Shown here piece by piece: positions 28,050-36,773 of a stretch of DNA of 64,000 bases (position 1 is the stretch's first letter; each line of letters opens with the position of its first letter). The notes under the pieces were generated by a model that saw nothing but the letters and a program-made list of their open reading frames with translations, was not told the origin of the DNA and did not search any database. Both the position numbers and the translations under genes were made by a program. The DNA is from JBCBSK01 sp965250105 (GTDB lineage: Bacteria > Pseudomonadota > Alphaproteobacteria > Rhizobiales > Tepidamorphaceae): the NCBI GenBank assembly GCA_965250105.1, contig OZ252290.1:1488001-1552000 (forward strand), read 5' to 3'.

Positions 28050-29006
28050 TCAGGCCAGGGCGGTGCCGATCTTGAGGAACTTCTCGCGCCGGGCCGCGCG
28101 GATGGCCGCCGGCTCCGCGCCGTCATGGATCTTCAATGCCCGCTCGATCGCACGGCCGACATCGGCGACGGTCTGCGCCGGATCGCGATGGGCGCCGCCC
28201 ATCGGCTCCTCGATGATCTGGTCGATCACGCCGAGCTTCAGGAGATCCTGGGCGGTGATCTTCATGGCCGACGCCGCATCGGGCGCCCGCGCCGAATCGC
28301 GCCACAGGATCGAGGCCGCGCCTTCCGGCGAGATGACGCTGTAGATCGCGTGTTCGAGCATCAGCACCGTATTGGCGGTGGCCAGCGCGATGGCGCCACC
28401 CGAGCCGCCCTCGCCGATGATCACCGAGACATTGGGCACGCCAAGCGCCAGGCAGGCATCGGTCGAGCGCGCGATCGCCTCGGCCTGGCCGCGCGCCTCG
28501 GCATCGATGCCGGGATAGGCGCCCGCGGTGTCGACGAGCGCGATGACCGGCAGGCCGAAGCGTTCGGCCATCTCCATCAGCCGGATCGCCTTGCGATAGC
28601 CTTCCGGCCGCGCCATGCCGAAATTGTGCTCGAGCCGGCTCGTCGTGTCATGGCCCTTCTCATGGCCGATCAGCATGACCGGCACGCCGTTGAAGCGGCC
28701 CGGCCCGCCCTGGATCGCCGCGTCATCGGCGAAGCCGCGATCGCCGGCGAGCGGGGTGAAGTCGGTGATCAGGCCGGCGACATAGTCCTTGAAATGCGGA
28801 CGGGCGGGATGGCGCGCCACCTGCGTCTTCTGCCAGGGCGTGAGCTTGGCGTAGATGTCCTTGAGCTGCTGGGCGGCCTTGGTTTCGAGCTTTTCCACCT
28901 CGTCGCGGATCGAGACCGTGTCCTCCGGCTCGGCGATCGCCCGCAATTCGGCGATCTTGCCTTCGAGATCGGCGACGGGCTTTTCGAAATCGAGATAGGC
29001 CTTCAT
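28050..29006 (-). CDS. accA: Acetyl-CoA carboxylase carboxyltransferase subunit alpha
   Basis: AccA pairs with AccD to make malonyl-CoA for fatty acid synthesis. The 318-residue length equals the family norm. Diagnostic blocks include [15 protein letters not shown] at the start, [72 protein letters not shown] and [12 protein letters not shown]. The 288-bp gap after it, before the L,D-transpeptidase gene, shows nothing I recognise. Confidence 0.97.
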   Translation of the reverse strand: MKAYLDFEKPVADLEGKIAELRAIAEPEDTVSIRDEVEKLETKAAQQLKDIYAKLTPWQKTQVARHPARPHFKDYVAGLITDFTPLAGDRGFADDAAIQGGPGRFNGVPVMLIGHEKGHDTTSRLEHNFGMARPEGYRKAIRLMEMAERFGLPVIALVDTAGAYPGIDAEARGQAEAIARSTDACLALGVPNVSVIIGEGGSGGAIALATANTVLMLEHAIYSVISPEGAASILWRDSARAPDAASAMKITAQDLLKLGVIDQIIEEPMGGAHRDPAQTVADVGRAIERALKIHDGAEPAAIRAARREKFLKIGTALA

Positions 29007-29158
29007 GGCTGCCGATCCGGAGGTTTGGCGGCGCGCGGCGCCGCGACTGGCGACAGGAACCGCGCGCGGGCGATGCTGCGCTGCGGGAGAATGGCGATGG
29101 CCTCCTAAGTCCCGCGAAGCTCGGATGCTGTCAAGCGCCGCGCGACCGATCGCGGGCG

Positions 29159-30088
29159 CTATCCGTCGTCGGCGAGCGGGTGATGGTCGCCGACCAGCTG
29201 CTTCAGCCGCGCATCGAGAACATGGGTGTAGATCTGCGTCGTGGAGATGTCGGCATGGCCGAGAAGCCGCTGCAGCGCGCGGAGATCGGCGCCATTGGCC
29301 AGAAGGTGGCTGGCGAAGGCATGGCGCAGCACATGCGGCGACAAGGCCTCGGCCGACAGGCCGGCCCGCGCCGCGAGCCCCTTGAGATCGCGGGCGAAGA
29401 CCTGCCGGGCGAGATGGCCCGACGCGCTGTCGGCGGGAAACAGGTAGCGGTTCTCGCGCCCGCCGGGCGCGGCCAGCGCATGCGCCAGATAGGCATCGAT
29501 CGCCGCGCGCGCCGCCCCGGTCAGCGGCACGAGCCGTTCGCGGCCGCCCTTGCCGCGGATCGCCAGCACCATGCGGCCGGGCCTGACGGCGGCACGCTCC
29601 AGCGCGACCAGTTCCGAAACCCGCATGCCGGTGGCATAGAGCGTCTCGACGAGACAGCGCAGCCGCAGCGCCTGATGTTGAGCCGGCGCGCCCGATGCCT
29701 CGGCGATATCGGCTTCGGCGCGCGCCAGAAGCGCGTCGACATCCGTGACGCTCAGGACCTTGGGCAGGGGCTGGCCGCGCTTCGGCGCCTCCAGCGTGGT
29801 GGCCGGATCGGCGTCGCGCAGCCCGCTGTCGATCAGGAAGGCGAACAGCTGGCGCATGGCCGACAGCCGCCGCGCCACCGAGGAGGCCGCGAAGCCCCTG
29901 CGGTCGAGCTCGGCGAGATAGGCGGCGAGATCCTCGCGCCGGCAGTCGCGCATGGTGACGCCGCGCGCCTTTAGGCTGTTGGAGAGATCGGCGAGGTCGC
30001 GGCGATAGGCATCGAGCGTGTTGCGCGCCACGGCGCGCTCGGCGCTGAGCATTTCGAGAAACGCGTCTGTTACACGGGCATCCGTCAT
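29159..30088 (-). CDS. xerD: Site-specific tyrosine recombinase XerD
   Basis: XerD with XerC resolves chromosome dimers at dif. The N-terminal SAM-like domain is followed by the catalytic domain with Arg in [12 protein letters not shown], Lys in [11 protein letters not shown], His-x2-Arg in [14 protein letters not shown], His in [16 protein letters not shown] and the nucleophile Tyr in that same block. At 309 residues it has normal length. A gene for a small membrane protein lies 51 bp upstream on the same strand. The genomic setting (near aroK and accA) is that of the chromosomal xerD, not a phage integrase. Confidence 0.95.
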   Translation of the reverse strand: MTDARVTDAFLEMLSAERAVARNTLDAYRRDLADLSNSLKARGVTMRDCRREDLAAYLAELDRRGFAASSVARRLSAMRQLFAFLIDSGLRDADPATTLEAPKRGQPLPKVLSVTDVDALLARAEADIAEASGAPAQHQALRLRCLVETLYATGMRVSELVALERAAVRPGRMVLAIRGKGGRERLVPLTGAARAAIDAYLAHALAAPGGRENRYLFPADSASGHLARQVFARDLKGLAARAGLSAEALSPHVLRHAFASHLLANGADLRALQRLLGHADISTTQIYTHVLDARLKQLVGDHHPLADDG

Positions 30089-30139
30089 CCGGGATCCCTC
30101 ATGCGCGGTCCATGGCCGGTGATCCGACGCCGGCCGCGA

Positions 30140-30316
30140 TCACTCGCCGGCGTCGCCTGTGTCCGGCCGAGGTCCTGCCTGGCGCGGCATCAGGTCGACA
30201 CGTTCGGTCACGGTGCGCGGCTGCGGCTCGACATAGATCACGATGGCCAGCATCGCCCCATAGATGAGCCCGGCGATGACGCCGATGATAACCAGCAGTC
30301 GGATGAGAGTAGGCAT
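30140..30316 (-). CDS. Small single-span membrane protein upstream of xerD
   Basis: This 58-residue frame runs MPTLIRLLVIIGVIAGLIYG and continues AMLAIVIYVEPQPRTVTERV before a Pro/Asp-rich tail. One membrane span with a short N-terminus and a YVEP(x)PR boundary is a pattern I recognise from small rhizobial proteins encoded between aroK and xerD, which are often misannotated. It lies 51 bp before xerD on the same strand and is divergent from aroK. Function is unknown. Composition and position make it likely to be real. Confidence 0.75.
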   Translation of the reverse strand: MPTLIRLLVIIGVIAGLIYGAMLAIVIYVEPQPRTVTERVDLMPRQAGPRPDTGDAGE

Positions 30317-30549
30317 GTCCCAGACGCGCTTCCGAACCGTTACATCGGGGATTGGCCATCAAGACACGAAACGTCTCGACCGCTTCATCATAGAGGAATG
30401 ACACAAGATCAGATCACATGACCGGATATTCCAGCCCGATCAAGCCCCCATATGCCACGATAGCGGTCAAAAAACCGGAATCGGGCGTTCCTGTATAGGC
30501 CGGCGCGGCCAGCCTTGTCTTGCGCGGGCGGGCGGATTACCCAAGAGCC

Positions 30550-31191
30550 ATGAACGCGATGGATCGAAACGCGCCGGCGGCCGACGCCGCCGAGGACGAC
30601 GGAACGCCGGCGACGGTGCGGGAGAGGCTCGGCGGCCGGGCGATCGTGCTGGTCGGCATGATGGGCTGCGGCAAGTCGAGCGTCGGGCGCAGGCTGGCGG
30701 CCCGTCTCGACCTGCCCTTCGTCGACGCCGACCAGGAGATCGAGAAGGCGGCGGGCCAGACCATCAGCGATATCTTCGCGACCTATGGCGAGGCCGAGTT
30801 CCGCGCCGGCGAACGCCGCGTCATCCATCGGCTGTTGAGCGAGACCCGGGGCGTGATCGCGACCGGCGGCGGGGCCTTCATCGATCCCGACACGCGCGGC
30901 GAGATCGCCGAAGGCGGGGTGTCCATCTGGCTGAAGGTCGCGCCCGACATCCTGTTCCGCCGCGTCAAGCGCCGCAACACCCGGCCGCTCCTGAAGACGG
31001 CCGATCCCGAAAAGACCCTGCGCGGCCTGCTCGATGCGCGCGAACCGGTCTACGCGCTGGCCGATCTGACGGTCGAATCCGACGACGGCCCGCATGAGGC
31101 CGTGGTCCAGGCGATCGTCGATGCCCTGGCCGTCCATCTCGACCCCGCGCGCCAGACCGGCCCCGCGCGCCAAGGAGAGACGACAAGATGA
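30550..31191 (+). CDS. aroK: Shikimate kinase
   Basis: AroK phosphorylates shikimate in aromatic amino acid synthesis. The P-loop GMMGCGKSSVGRRLA, the shikimate-binding DLPFVDADQEIEKAAG, the FRAGERRVI arginine and the ATGGGAF glycine-rich block are present. I took the ATG at 30550, preceded by AAGAG, giving 213 residues; ATG at 30559 is also possible. Extra residues at both ends, relative to the 170-residue E. coli protein, are common in alphaproteobacteria. aroB follows after 34 bp. Confidence 0.95.
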   Translation: MNAMDRNAPAADAAEDDGTPATVRERLGGRAIVLVGMMGCGKSSVGRRLAARLDLPFVDADQEIEKAAGQTISDIFATYGEAEFRAGERRVIHRLLSETRGVIATGGGAFIDPDTRGEIAEGGVSIWLKVAPDILFRRVKRRNTRPLLKTADPEKTLRGLLDAREPVYALADLTVESDDGPHEAVVQAIVDALAVHLDPARQTGPARQGETTR

Positions 31192-31225
31192 CATCGCCCC
31201 TTCCGACACCGTCGAGGATGACCTC

Positions 31226-32404
31226 GTGACCACCGATCCAGCACCGGCCATCCAGGCCACGGACACGGCGGTCACGGACATGGCGGCCGGAACCGAGACC
31301 GTCCGCGTCGACCTGGCCGACCGGTCCTATGACATCCTGATCGGCCCAGACCTGTTGGCGCGCGCGGGGCGCGTGATCGCCACGCGGTTTCCCGGCGCCC
31401 GGCTCGCCGTGATCAGCGACGAGACGGTCGCGACCCATCATCTCGCCACGCTCGACGACGCCCTCGACACCGCCGGCATCGATCGCGCGGAACCGGTTCT
31501 GGTGCCGCCGGGCGAGGCCAGCAAATCCTTCGCCGAACTCGAACGGGTGGTCGACCGGCTGCTCGATGCGCGCATCGAACGCAAAGATCTCGTCGTCGCG
31601 CTGGGCGGCGGGGTGGTCGGCGATCTGGCGGGTTTCGCGGCGTCCATCCTGCGCCGCGGCGTGCGCGTCGTGCAGATCCCGACGACGCTTCTGGCCCAGG
31701 TCGATTCATCGGTCGGCGGCAAGACCGGCATCGACACCCGCCAGGGCAAGAACCTGGTCGGCAGCTTTCACCAGCCGAGCCTGGTGCTCGCCGATACCGA
31801 CCTCCTGGACACGCTCGATCCGCGCCATCTGCGCGCCGGCTATGCCGAAGTCGCGAAATACGGGCTGATCCGCGACGCCGAACTGTTCGACTGGCTCGAC
31901 GCCAATTGGCGGGAGGTTTTCTCCGGCACGGGCGGTGCCCGGCGCCGGGCGATCGCGGCGAGTTGCGCCATGAAGGCGCGCATCGTGGCCGCCGACGAGC
32001 GCGAGGCCGGCGAGCGGGCGCTCCTCAATCTCGGCCACACCTTCGGCCATGCCTTCGAGGCCGCGACGGGCTATTCCGACCGGCTGATCCATGGCGAGGC
32101 GATCGCCATCGGCATGGTACTGGCCTTGCGCTATTCCGAGCGGCTCGGCCTCTGCCCGCCCGGCCGCGCCGAGCGCGTCGCGGCCCATTTCGCGACGGTT
32201 GGACTTCCCGTCGCGATGCGCCAGATTCCGGGCGGCGTGCCCGGCGCCGACGGTCTCATGGACCTGATCGCCCAGGACAAGAAGGTCGAACGCGGCGCGC
32301 TGACCTTCATTCTCGCCCGCGACATCGGCGACGCCTTCGTCGCCCGGAACATCGACGCGGCCGATATGCGCGCCTTTCTCGAAGCGGATCTCGCAAAACC
32401 ATGA
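31226..32404 (+). CDS. aroB: 3-dehydroquinate synthase
   Basis: AroB converts DAHP to 3-dehydroquinate, the second step of the shikimate pathway. Signature blocks are GGGVVGDLAGFAASILRRGV, QIPTTLLAQVDSSVGGKTGI, NLVGSFHQPSLVLADTDLL, GYAEVAKYGLI and NLGHTFGHAFEA with the zinc-binding histidine. The start is taken as GTG 31226 because GAGG lies nine bases upstream; an ATG at 31280 is possible. The stop overlaps the next gene by 4 bp (ATGA), so aroK, aroB and the CorC-like gene form one unit. Confidence 0.95.
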   Translation: MTTDPAPAIQATDTAVTDMAAGTETVRVDLADRSYDILIGPDLLARAGRVIATRFPGARLAVISDETVATHHLATLDDALDTAGIDRAEPVLVPPGEASKSFAELERVVDRLLDARIERKDLVVALGGGVVGDLAGFAASILRRGVRVVQIPTTLLAQVDSSVGGKTGIDTRQGKNLVGSFHQPSLVLADTDLLDTLDPRHLRAGYAEVAKYGLIRDAELFDWLDANWREVFSGTGGARRRAIAASCAMKARIVAADEREAGERALLNLGHTFGHAFEAATGYSDRLIHGEAIAIGMVLALRYSERLGLCPPGRAERVAAHFATVGLPVAMRQIPGGVPGADGLMDLIAQDKKVERGALTFILARDIGDAFVARNIDAADMRAFLEADLAKP

Positions 32405-33681
32405 CGACGACCCTGCTCCTCACCGCCCTGTCCATTCTCGTGCTCCTGGTCATGAGCGGTTTCTTCTCAGGCTCGGAGACGGCGCTCACCGCCGCCTCGC
32501 GGGCCAAGATGCACCAGCTCGAAAAGACCGGCGACAGCCGGGCCAAGACCGTCAACCGGCTGATCGAGGCGCGCGAAAGGCTGATCGGCGCCATCCTGCT
32601 CGGCAACAACCTGGTCAACATCCTGGCGTCGGCGCTGGCGACGAGCCTGTTTCTCACGCTGTTCGGCGATGCCGGCGTCGCCTATGCCACGCTGGTGATG
32701 ACGGCGCTGGTCCTGATCTTCGCGGAGGTTCTGCCCAAGACCTATGCGATCGCCAATCCCGACAAGATGGCGCTCACCGTGTCGCGGCCGATCAGCATCG
32801 TTGTCGCGCTGTTCGGGCCGGTGGTGCTGGCGGTGGAGGCGATCGTGCGCGGCGTGTTCCGCATCGTCGGCGTCAAGATCGACGAGCAGCAGGATGTGTT
32901 GTCGGCGCATGAGGAGATCCGCGGCGCGATCGACCTGCACGCCAAGGAAGGCACCGTGGTCAAGCATGACCGCGACATGATCGGCGGCGTGTTGGATCTG
33001 CGCGATCTCGACATCTACGACGTCATGGTCCACCGCACCAAGATGCAGGCGCTGAACAGCGACGACCCGCCCGAGAAGATCGTCGCCGACGTGCTGTCGA
33101 GCCCCTATACGCGGCTGCCGCTCTATCGCGACACGCCGGAGAATATCGTCGGCGTGCTGCATGCCAAGGATCTGTTGCGCGCGCTTGCCGCGGTCGGTGG
33201 CGATTCCGCCAAGGTGGCGGTGACCGAGCTTGCCTCGCCGCCCTGGTTCGTGCCGGACACGACCACGGTGCAGGACCAACTCAACGCCTTCCTGCGCCGC
33301 AAGATGCATTTCGCCCTCGTCGTCGACGAATATGGCGAGGTGATGGGTCTGGTCACGCTGGAGGACATCCTGGAGGAGATCGTCGGCGACATCTCCGACG
33401 AGTTCGACATCGCCGTCCAGGGCATCAGGACCCAGCCGGACGGCTCGATCTCGATCGACGGATCGGTGCCGATCCGCGACCTCAACCGGGCGCTCGACTG
33501 GAACCTGCCCGACGACGAGGCGACGACGATCGCGGGTCTCGTGATCCACGAGGCCCAGCAGATCCCCGAGCCCGGTCAGGCCTTCACCTTTCACGGCTTC
33601 CGCTTTCAGGTCACCCGCAAGCAGCGCAACCGCATTCTCGGCCTGAAGGTGACGCCGGTACAGGCAGAAACCATGGCATGA
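32401..33681 (+). CDS. HlyC/CorC-family transporter-associated protein (DUF21, CBS pair, CorC_HlyC domain)
   Basis: The 426-residue protein has three parts. An N-terminal DUF21 (CNNM) membrane domain carries SGFFSGSETALTAASRAK and NNLVNILASALAT. A CBS pair spans about residues 205-330 (VMVHRTKMQAL, RLPLYRDTPENIVGVLHAKDLL, VDEYGEVMGLVTLEDILEEIVG). A C-terminal CorC_HlyC domain follows. Relatives take part in magnesium or cobalt homeostasis; haemolysin is a historical name. It is translationally coupled to aroB, a conserved rhizobial order. Confidence 0.93.
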   Translation: MTTTLLLTALSILVLLVMSGFFSGSETALTAASRAKMHQLEKTGDSRAKTVNRLIEARERLIGAILLGNNLVNILASALATSLFLTLFGDAGVAYATLVMTALVLIFAEVLPKTYAIANPDKMALTVSRPISIVVALFGPVVLAVEAIVRGVFRIVGVKIDEQQDVLSAHEEIRGAIDLHAKEGTVVKHDRDMIGGVLDLRDLDIYDVMVHRTKMQALNSDDPPEKIVADVLSSPYTRLPLYRDTPENIVGVLHAKDLLRALAAVGGDSAKVAVTELASPPWFVPDTTTVQDQLNAFLRRKMHFALVVDEYGEVMGLVTLEDILEEIVGDISDEFDIAVQGIRTQPDGSISIDGSVPIRDLNRALDWNLPDDEATTIAGLVIHEAQQIPEPGQAFTFHGFRFQVTRKQRNRILGLKVTPVQAETMA

Positions 33682-33691
33682 CCGGCGCCGG

Positions 33692-33967
33692 TCAGAGCGC
33701 CTTGTCGGGACCGGCCGCGTCGATCGCCAGCGCGTGCACGCCGGCGGCCAGTTCATCGGCCAGGAGCGCGTTGATCCGCCGGTGCCGGTCGATGCGCGAC
33801 AGCTCGGCCAGCGGTTCGGCGCGGATGCGCACCCGGAAATGGGTCTCGCCGCCCTCGCGCCAGCCCATATGGCCCTCGTGGAGATGCGATTCATCGATCA
33901 CGTCGAGAGCCGTGGGGGCCAGGGCGGCAGTCAATTTTTGTTCAATCTGATCGCGTAGTTTTGCCAT
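33692..33967 (-). CDS. bolA: BolA family transcriptional/iron-sulfur regulator
   Basis: The 91-residue protein is a BolA homologue. The blocks DVIDESHLHEGH, ETHFRVRI and RIDRHRRINALLADEL match the family core, with the conserved His positions that bind a Fe-S cluster together with monothiol glutaredoxin. The start is the ATG at 33967. It is convergent with the CorC-like gene and divergent from the J-domain gene, the order often seen in Hyphomicrobiales. Confidence 0.93.
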   Translation of the reverse strand: MAKLRDQIEQKLTAALAPTALDVIDESHLHEGHMGWREGGETHFRVRIRAEPLAELSRIDRHRRINALLADELAAGVHALAIDAAGPDKAL

Positions 33968-34056
33968 GAAGGTGTTTTCCAAGTCCTTGTCCGGTTCTGT
34001 CAACAGCGCGTTTCGCCGCCTTGTTTGTGGCCCGCGCCATCGCCATACTCCCGCCC

Positions 34057-34686
34057 ATGAAACTCGATTCAAAATGGTTTGACGACATCCGCACCGCCCG
34101 CCCCGGCGCCAAGAAGGCCAAGCCGGCGCAGGAGGCGTCCGACTATCAGTGCGAACATCCCGATTGCGACCGTCCGGCGACCCACAAGGCGCCCAAGGGT
34201 CGCGGCGCGGACGGCGAATTCTTCCGCTTCTGCATCGATCACGTGCGGGAATACAACAAGACCTACAATTATTTTTCCGGCATGTCGGACGATGCCGTGC
34301 GCGCCTTCCAGAAGGACGCCTCGCTCGGCCACAGGCCGACATGGAAAATGGCCGACCGGGTGGCACAGCGCAACGCCGCCAAGGCCAAGGCCGCCGCCAA
34401 GGGCCGCCATGCCGATCCGTTCGGCGTCTTCGGCGACCGCGCCGGCGGATCGACGACGGCACCACGCGAGGAGGAAGCCGGCCGCAGGCTCCTCAACGGC
34501 CAACGCCAGGCGCTCGATACCCTTGGCCTTGATGCGTCCGCGACCAAGGCGGATATCCGGGCGCGCTACAAGGAACTGGTCAAGCGGCACCACCCCGATT
34601 CCAATGGCGGCGACCGGTCGACCGAGCACAAGCTGCGCGAGGCGATCAAGGCCTATCGCTATCTCAAGGCGACCGGCATGATCTGA
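34057..34686 (+). CDS. J-domain (DnaJ-like) protein
   Basis: The 209-residue protein has a J domain at its C-terminus (about residues 150-205). The HPD tripeptide lies in KRHHPDSNGGD, preceded by DIRARYKELV. The N-terminal part has CEHPDCDRPATHKAPKG, a small possible zinc site, and FCIDHVREYNKTYNYFSGM, both typical of the alphaproteobacterial family encoded near cobS. It is probably a specialised DnaK cochaperone. ATG 34057 is preferred over ATG 34021 because family similarity starts with the MKLDSKWFDDIR block. Confidence 0.9.
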   Translation: MKLDSKWFDDIRTARPGAKKAKPAQEASDYQCEHPDCDRPATHKAPKGRGADGEFFRFCIDHVREYNKTYNYFSGMSDDAVRAFQKDASLGHRPTWKMADRVAQRNAAKAKAAAKGRHADPFGVFGDRAGGSTTAPREEEAGRRLLNGQRQALDTLGLDASATKADIRARYKELVKRHHPDSNGGDRSTEHKLREAIKAYRYLKATGMI

Positions 34687-34790
34687 CGCGATCCGGATGC
34701 CGCCGCCAGCGAAGGATCGCGGCTTTCCTCCCGGCCAAATTCTCTCCCCGTGCGGTGAGGGATTGGAACCCGTCCCAGTCGACATACAAG

Positions 34791-34836
34791 TCCGCGTCCC
34801 GCGTTCGGAGACACATGCCGAACACGGGACCGCGGA
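34791..34836. repeat. Long imperfect inverted repeat between the J-domain gene and the phosphatase gene
   Basis: The left arm TCCGCGTCCCGCGTTCGG (34791-34808) and right arm CCGAACACGGGACCGCGGA (34818-34836) pair over 18-19 bp with one mismatch and one bulge around a 9-base loop. It lies in the 242-bp convergent gap. The lack of a T-run argues against a simple intrinsic terminator; it may be a REP-like element. Confidence 0.75.
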
Positions 34837-34862
34837 CATAAGGAACTGACCGGCCGACCGGA

Positions 34863-34901
34863 CCCGTCACATGGCGGCGAATGCCATTTCCATGTGACGG
34901 G
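34863..34901. terminator. Perfect 12-bp hairpin downstream of the PhoA-like gene
   Basis: CCCGTCACATGG (34863-34874) and CCATGTGACGGG (34890-34901) form a perfect 12-bp stem with a 15-base loop; flanking CGACCGG/CCGATCGGTCG extends it imperfectly. It begins 28 bp past the phosphatase stop codon on the minus strand and could stop transcription from either convergent gene. There is no T-tract, so the assignment is tentative. Confidence 0.5.
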
Positions 34902-34928
34902 CGACGCCGATCGGTCGTGACCGGCCGA

Positions 34929-36209
34929 TCAGTTGTTCGGCGCGCCGAACAGCGTCTGATGCATCACCGAATAGACATCGGTCGAGTCCATCAGCGGCGT
35001 GATCAGATCGGTATTGAACCCTGCGCCGCGGACCAGAATGCCGCCGGCGACGTCGTTATAGCCGACCCATCCGATGCCGAAGTGATGGGTGTTGCCGTTC
35101 CGGTCGGGCTGGGTCTCGAAGGCGTCGCCGAACGCGCCCTGCACGCCATGCAGGATGCCGCCACCGCGCGTTGACGCGTCAACAGCGCCTTCTTCCTGCG
35201 TGACCACCTGCAACCCACCGGCATCGCTGTCGGCCGCCATCAGCAGAAGCGTGTCATCGCGGCCGTCCATGAAATCGAGGATCGACCCGACGGCGGCATC
35301 GGCGCGCGCCAGGGCTTCCAGCGTGCCGGCGGCGTTCATGTTGTTGGCGATGTTGTCGGTGCCCTCTTCCTCGATCACGGCGAAGAAGCCGTCCTCGTCG
35401 CGCGACACGATCTCCAGCGCGACCTCGGTCATCTCGCCGATCGTCGGGGCGTCCTCCCAATATGTCGGCAGCCCGTCGATGATATTGCGCTCGCGCTCCT
35501 GGTCGTTGAAGGTGTGGTTGTGCGCGAACACACCGAGCAGCATGTCGACCTCGTCGAGGTTCAGCGCCATCAACTCATCACGCGTGAACACGACCGTGTA
35601 GCCGAGTTCCTCGGCGCGTTCGATGAGATTCAAGCCGTCCTCGCGCTGACCGGGCCCGTGACGCCCCTCGACGCCTTCCGGCAGAAGGAAGCGCTCGCCG
35701 CCGGCCATGATCACCTGGGCGCCCGATTCGATCACGTCCAGCGCGATCTCGTGCGTGTTGGAGCGCCTTTCATTCGACGCGACGAAAGCCGCGGTTCCAG
35801 GCTCGGAGATATGACCGGACTGGACGAGGGCGACGGCCATGCCGGCATCCATGGCTTCTTGGGCGATCGACATGTCACGCCCGGAAGCCGCCGTCAGCAT
35901 CTCGGTGCCGTTCATGCCGAAACTGTCGCCGACGACCTTGATGCCATAGGCGTGGACCGTGGCACCACCATGGGACGTGCCGGTGACGCGATCGGCCATG
36001 TGGCCCGTATAGACGCCCATCGCGGGCAGCCGATCCCAATTGAGCTCGCCATCGGGACCCACCGTGTGCATGCGCGCGGCGAGCCAATGGTTCACGCCCG
36101 TTCCGTCGGGATGGAAAAAGATGACGTTCCCCGTTTCCTGCGCAATGGACGGGGTGGCCATTGTCAGCGCGCCGCCGAGAATGGCCGCGCAGCAGATTGT
36201 CTTGTTCAT
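34929..36209 (-). CDS. Divergent PhoA-family alkaline phosphatase lacking usual His zinc ligands
   Basis: The protein has a Sec signal peptide (processed near SIAQ) and 426 residues of the alkaline phosphatase superfamily. By eye alignment to E. coli PhoA, Asp51 corresponds to the D in FHPDGTG and the nucleophile Ser to S79 in TGTSHGG. Glu322/Asp327 correspond to the E and D of FFAVIEEEGTDNIANN, and Asp369 to the D of AADSDAGG. The His331 and His370 positions appear to be Asn and Ser. GGAGG lies five bases before the ATG at 36209. It sits between the J-domain gene and cobS and is flanked by hairpins and an AT-rich tract, which suggests acquisition. A phosphodiesterase or other esterase role is possible. 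Confidence 0.85.
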   Translation of the reverse strand: MNKTICCAAILGGALTMATPSIAQETGNVIFFHPDGTGVNHWLAARMHTVGPDGELNWDRLPAMGVYTGHMADRVTGTSHGGATVHAYGIKVVGDSFGMNGTEMLTAASGRDMSIAQEAMDAGMAVALVQSGHISEPGTAAFVASNERRSNTHEIALDVIESGAQVIMAGGERFLLPEGVEGRHGPGQREDGLNLIERAEELGYTVVFTRDELMALNLDEVDMLLGVFAHNHTFNDQERERNIIDGLPTYWEDAPTIGEMTEVALEIVSRDEDGFFAVIEEEGTDNIANNMNAAGTLEALARADAAVGSILDFMDGRDDTLLLMAADSDAGGLQVVTQEEGAVDASTRGGGILHGVQGAFGDAFETQPDRNGNTHHFGIGWVGYNDVAGGILVRGAGFNTDLITPLMDSTDVYSVMHQTLFGAPNN

Positions 36210-36279
36210 GAGGTCCTCCGGTTTCGATGTCATCGTCGACATGCGCGGGGGCCCATCGCCCAGGCCGCCCACCGGAGAA

Positions 36280-36313
36280 TGTGGTCACACGACAATATGT
36301 CATTTCGACCACA
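36280..36313. promoter_or_regulatory. Candidate operator: inverted repeat TGTGGTC...GACCACA
   Basis: The 7-bp arms at 36280-36286 and 36307-36313 are perfect, with 20 bp between them. The site is 71 to 104 bp upstream of the PhoA-like start codon, next to the AT-rich tract, so it could be a regulator site for that gene. I did not find a convincing Pho box here. Confidence 0.3.
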
Positions 36314-36317
36314 AGCG

Positions 36318-36460
36318 TGTAACATAACAGTAAAACTGTCTTTTATTTATTTTTTGAATCATTATAATTATTATTTCACACCGCACTATTACATTATTTC
36401 ATTTTAACATCGTAGATTTGTTCAATTTATTACATGATTTACTTGTTTTATGATCTATGT
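36318..36460. promoter_or_regulatory. AT-rich intergenic tract between the PhoA-like gene and cobS
   Basis: About 140 bp consist mostly of A and T (for example TTTTATTTATTTTTTGAATC and repeated TTAT/ATTA) in a window that is otherwise very GC-rich. The two flanking genes are divergent, so it probably holds promoter or UP-element sequence, or it marks the edge of a transferred segment. The remaining 36461-36773 stretch before cobS is GC-rich with no gene that I recognise. Confidence 0.6.
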
Positions 36461-36773
36461 GCCCCCCGATCTCGATGGGCTTTGACGGACGGGCCTCGTC
36501 GGAGTCCCTCACCGGCCGATGGCATGTCCGCGCCCGATCTGGACCGACGACGGACATGATGCGGAAGTGGCCCGGCGGTTCTGGCGGCGGCTCGCCGAAC
36601 CGCACGGACACGCCCTGTCGGTCGCGCTTTTTCGCCGCATAATCCGAGCTATGTCGATCATGCAGGCCTGCCGGGCTTGCGCCCTGACGTCCGCCATCCC
36701 TATTGTGCCGGAACGCCATGCGCCCTCCGCGAGCAGGGGGCGCCGATCTGCTTGAAATGGAAAGACCTGCCCC

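Noticed and set aside
28320..28700. Possible frameshift in accA because of dense shadow frames
   Set aside because: The accA frame is intact with full length and all family blocks.
34664..34870. 68-codon minus-strand frame between the J-domain and phosphatase genes
   Set aside because: It is made by the inverted repeat and a common rhizobial-type intergenic sequence (TARGENLAGRKA translation), not by a gene.
36314..36335. Possible Pho box in front of the PhoA-like gene (CTGTTATGTTACAC on the minus strand)
   Set aside because: Only the first half-repeat fits; the second 7-mer does not, so I do not call it.
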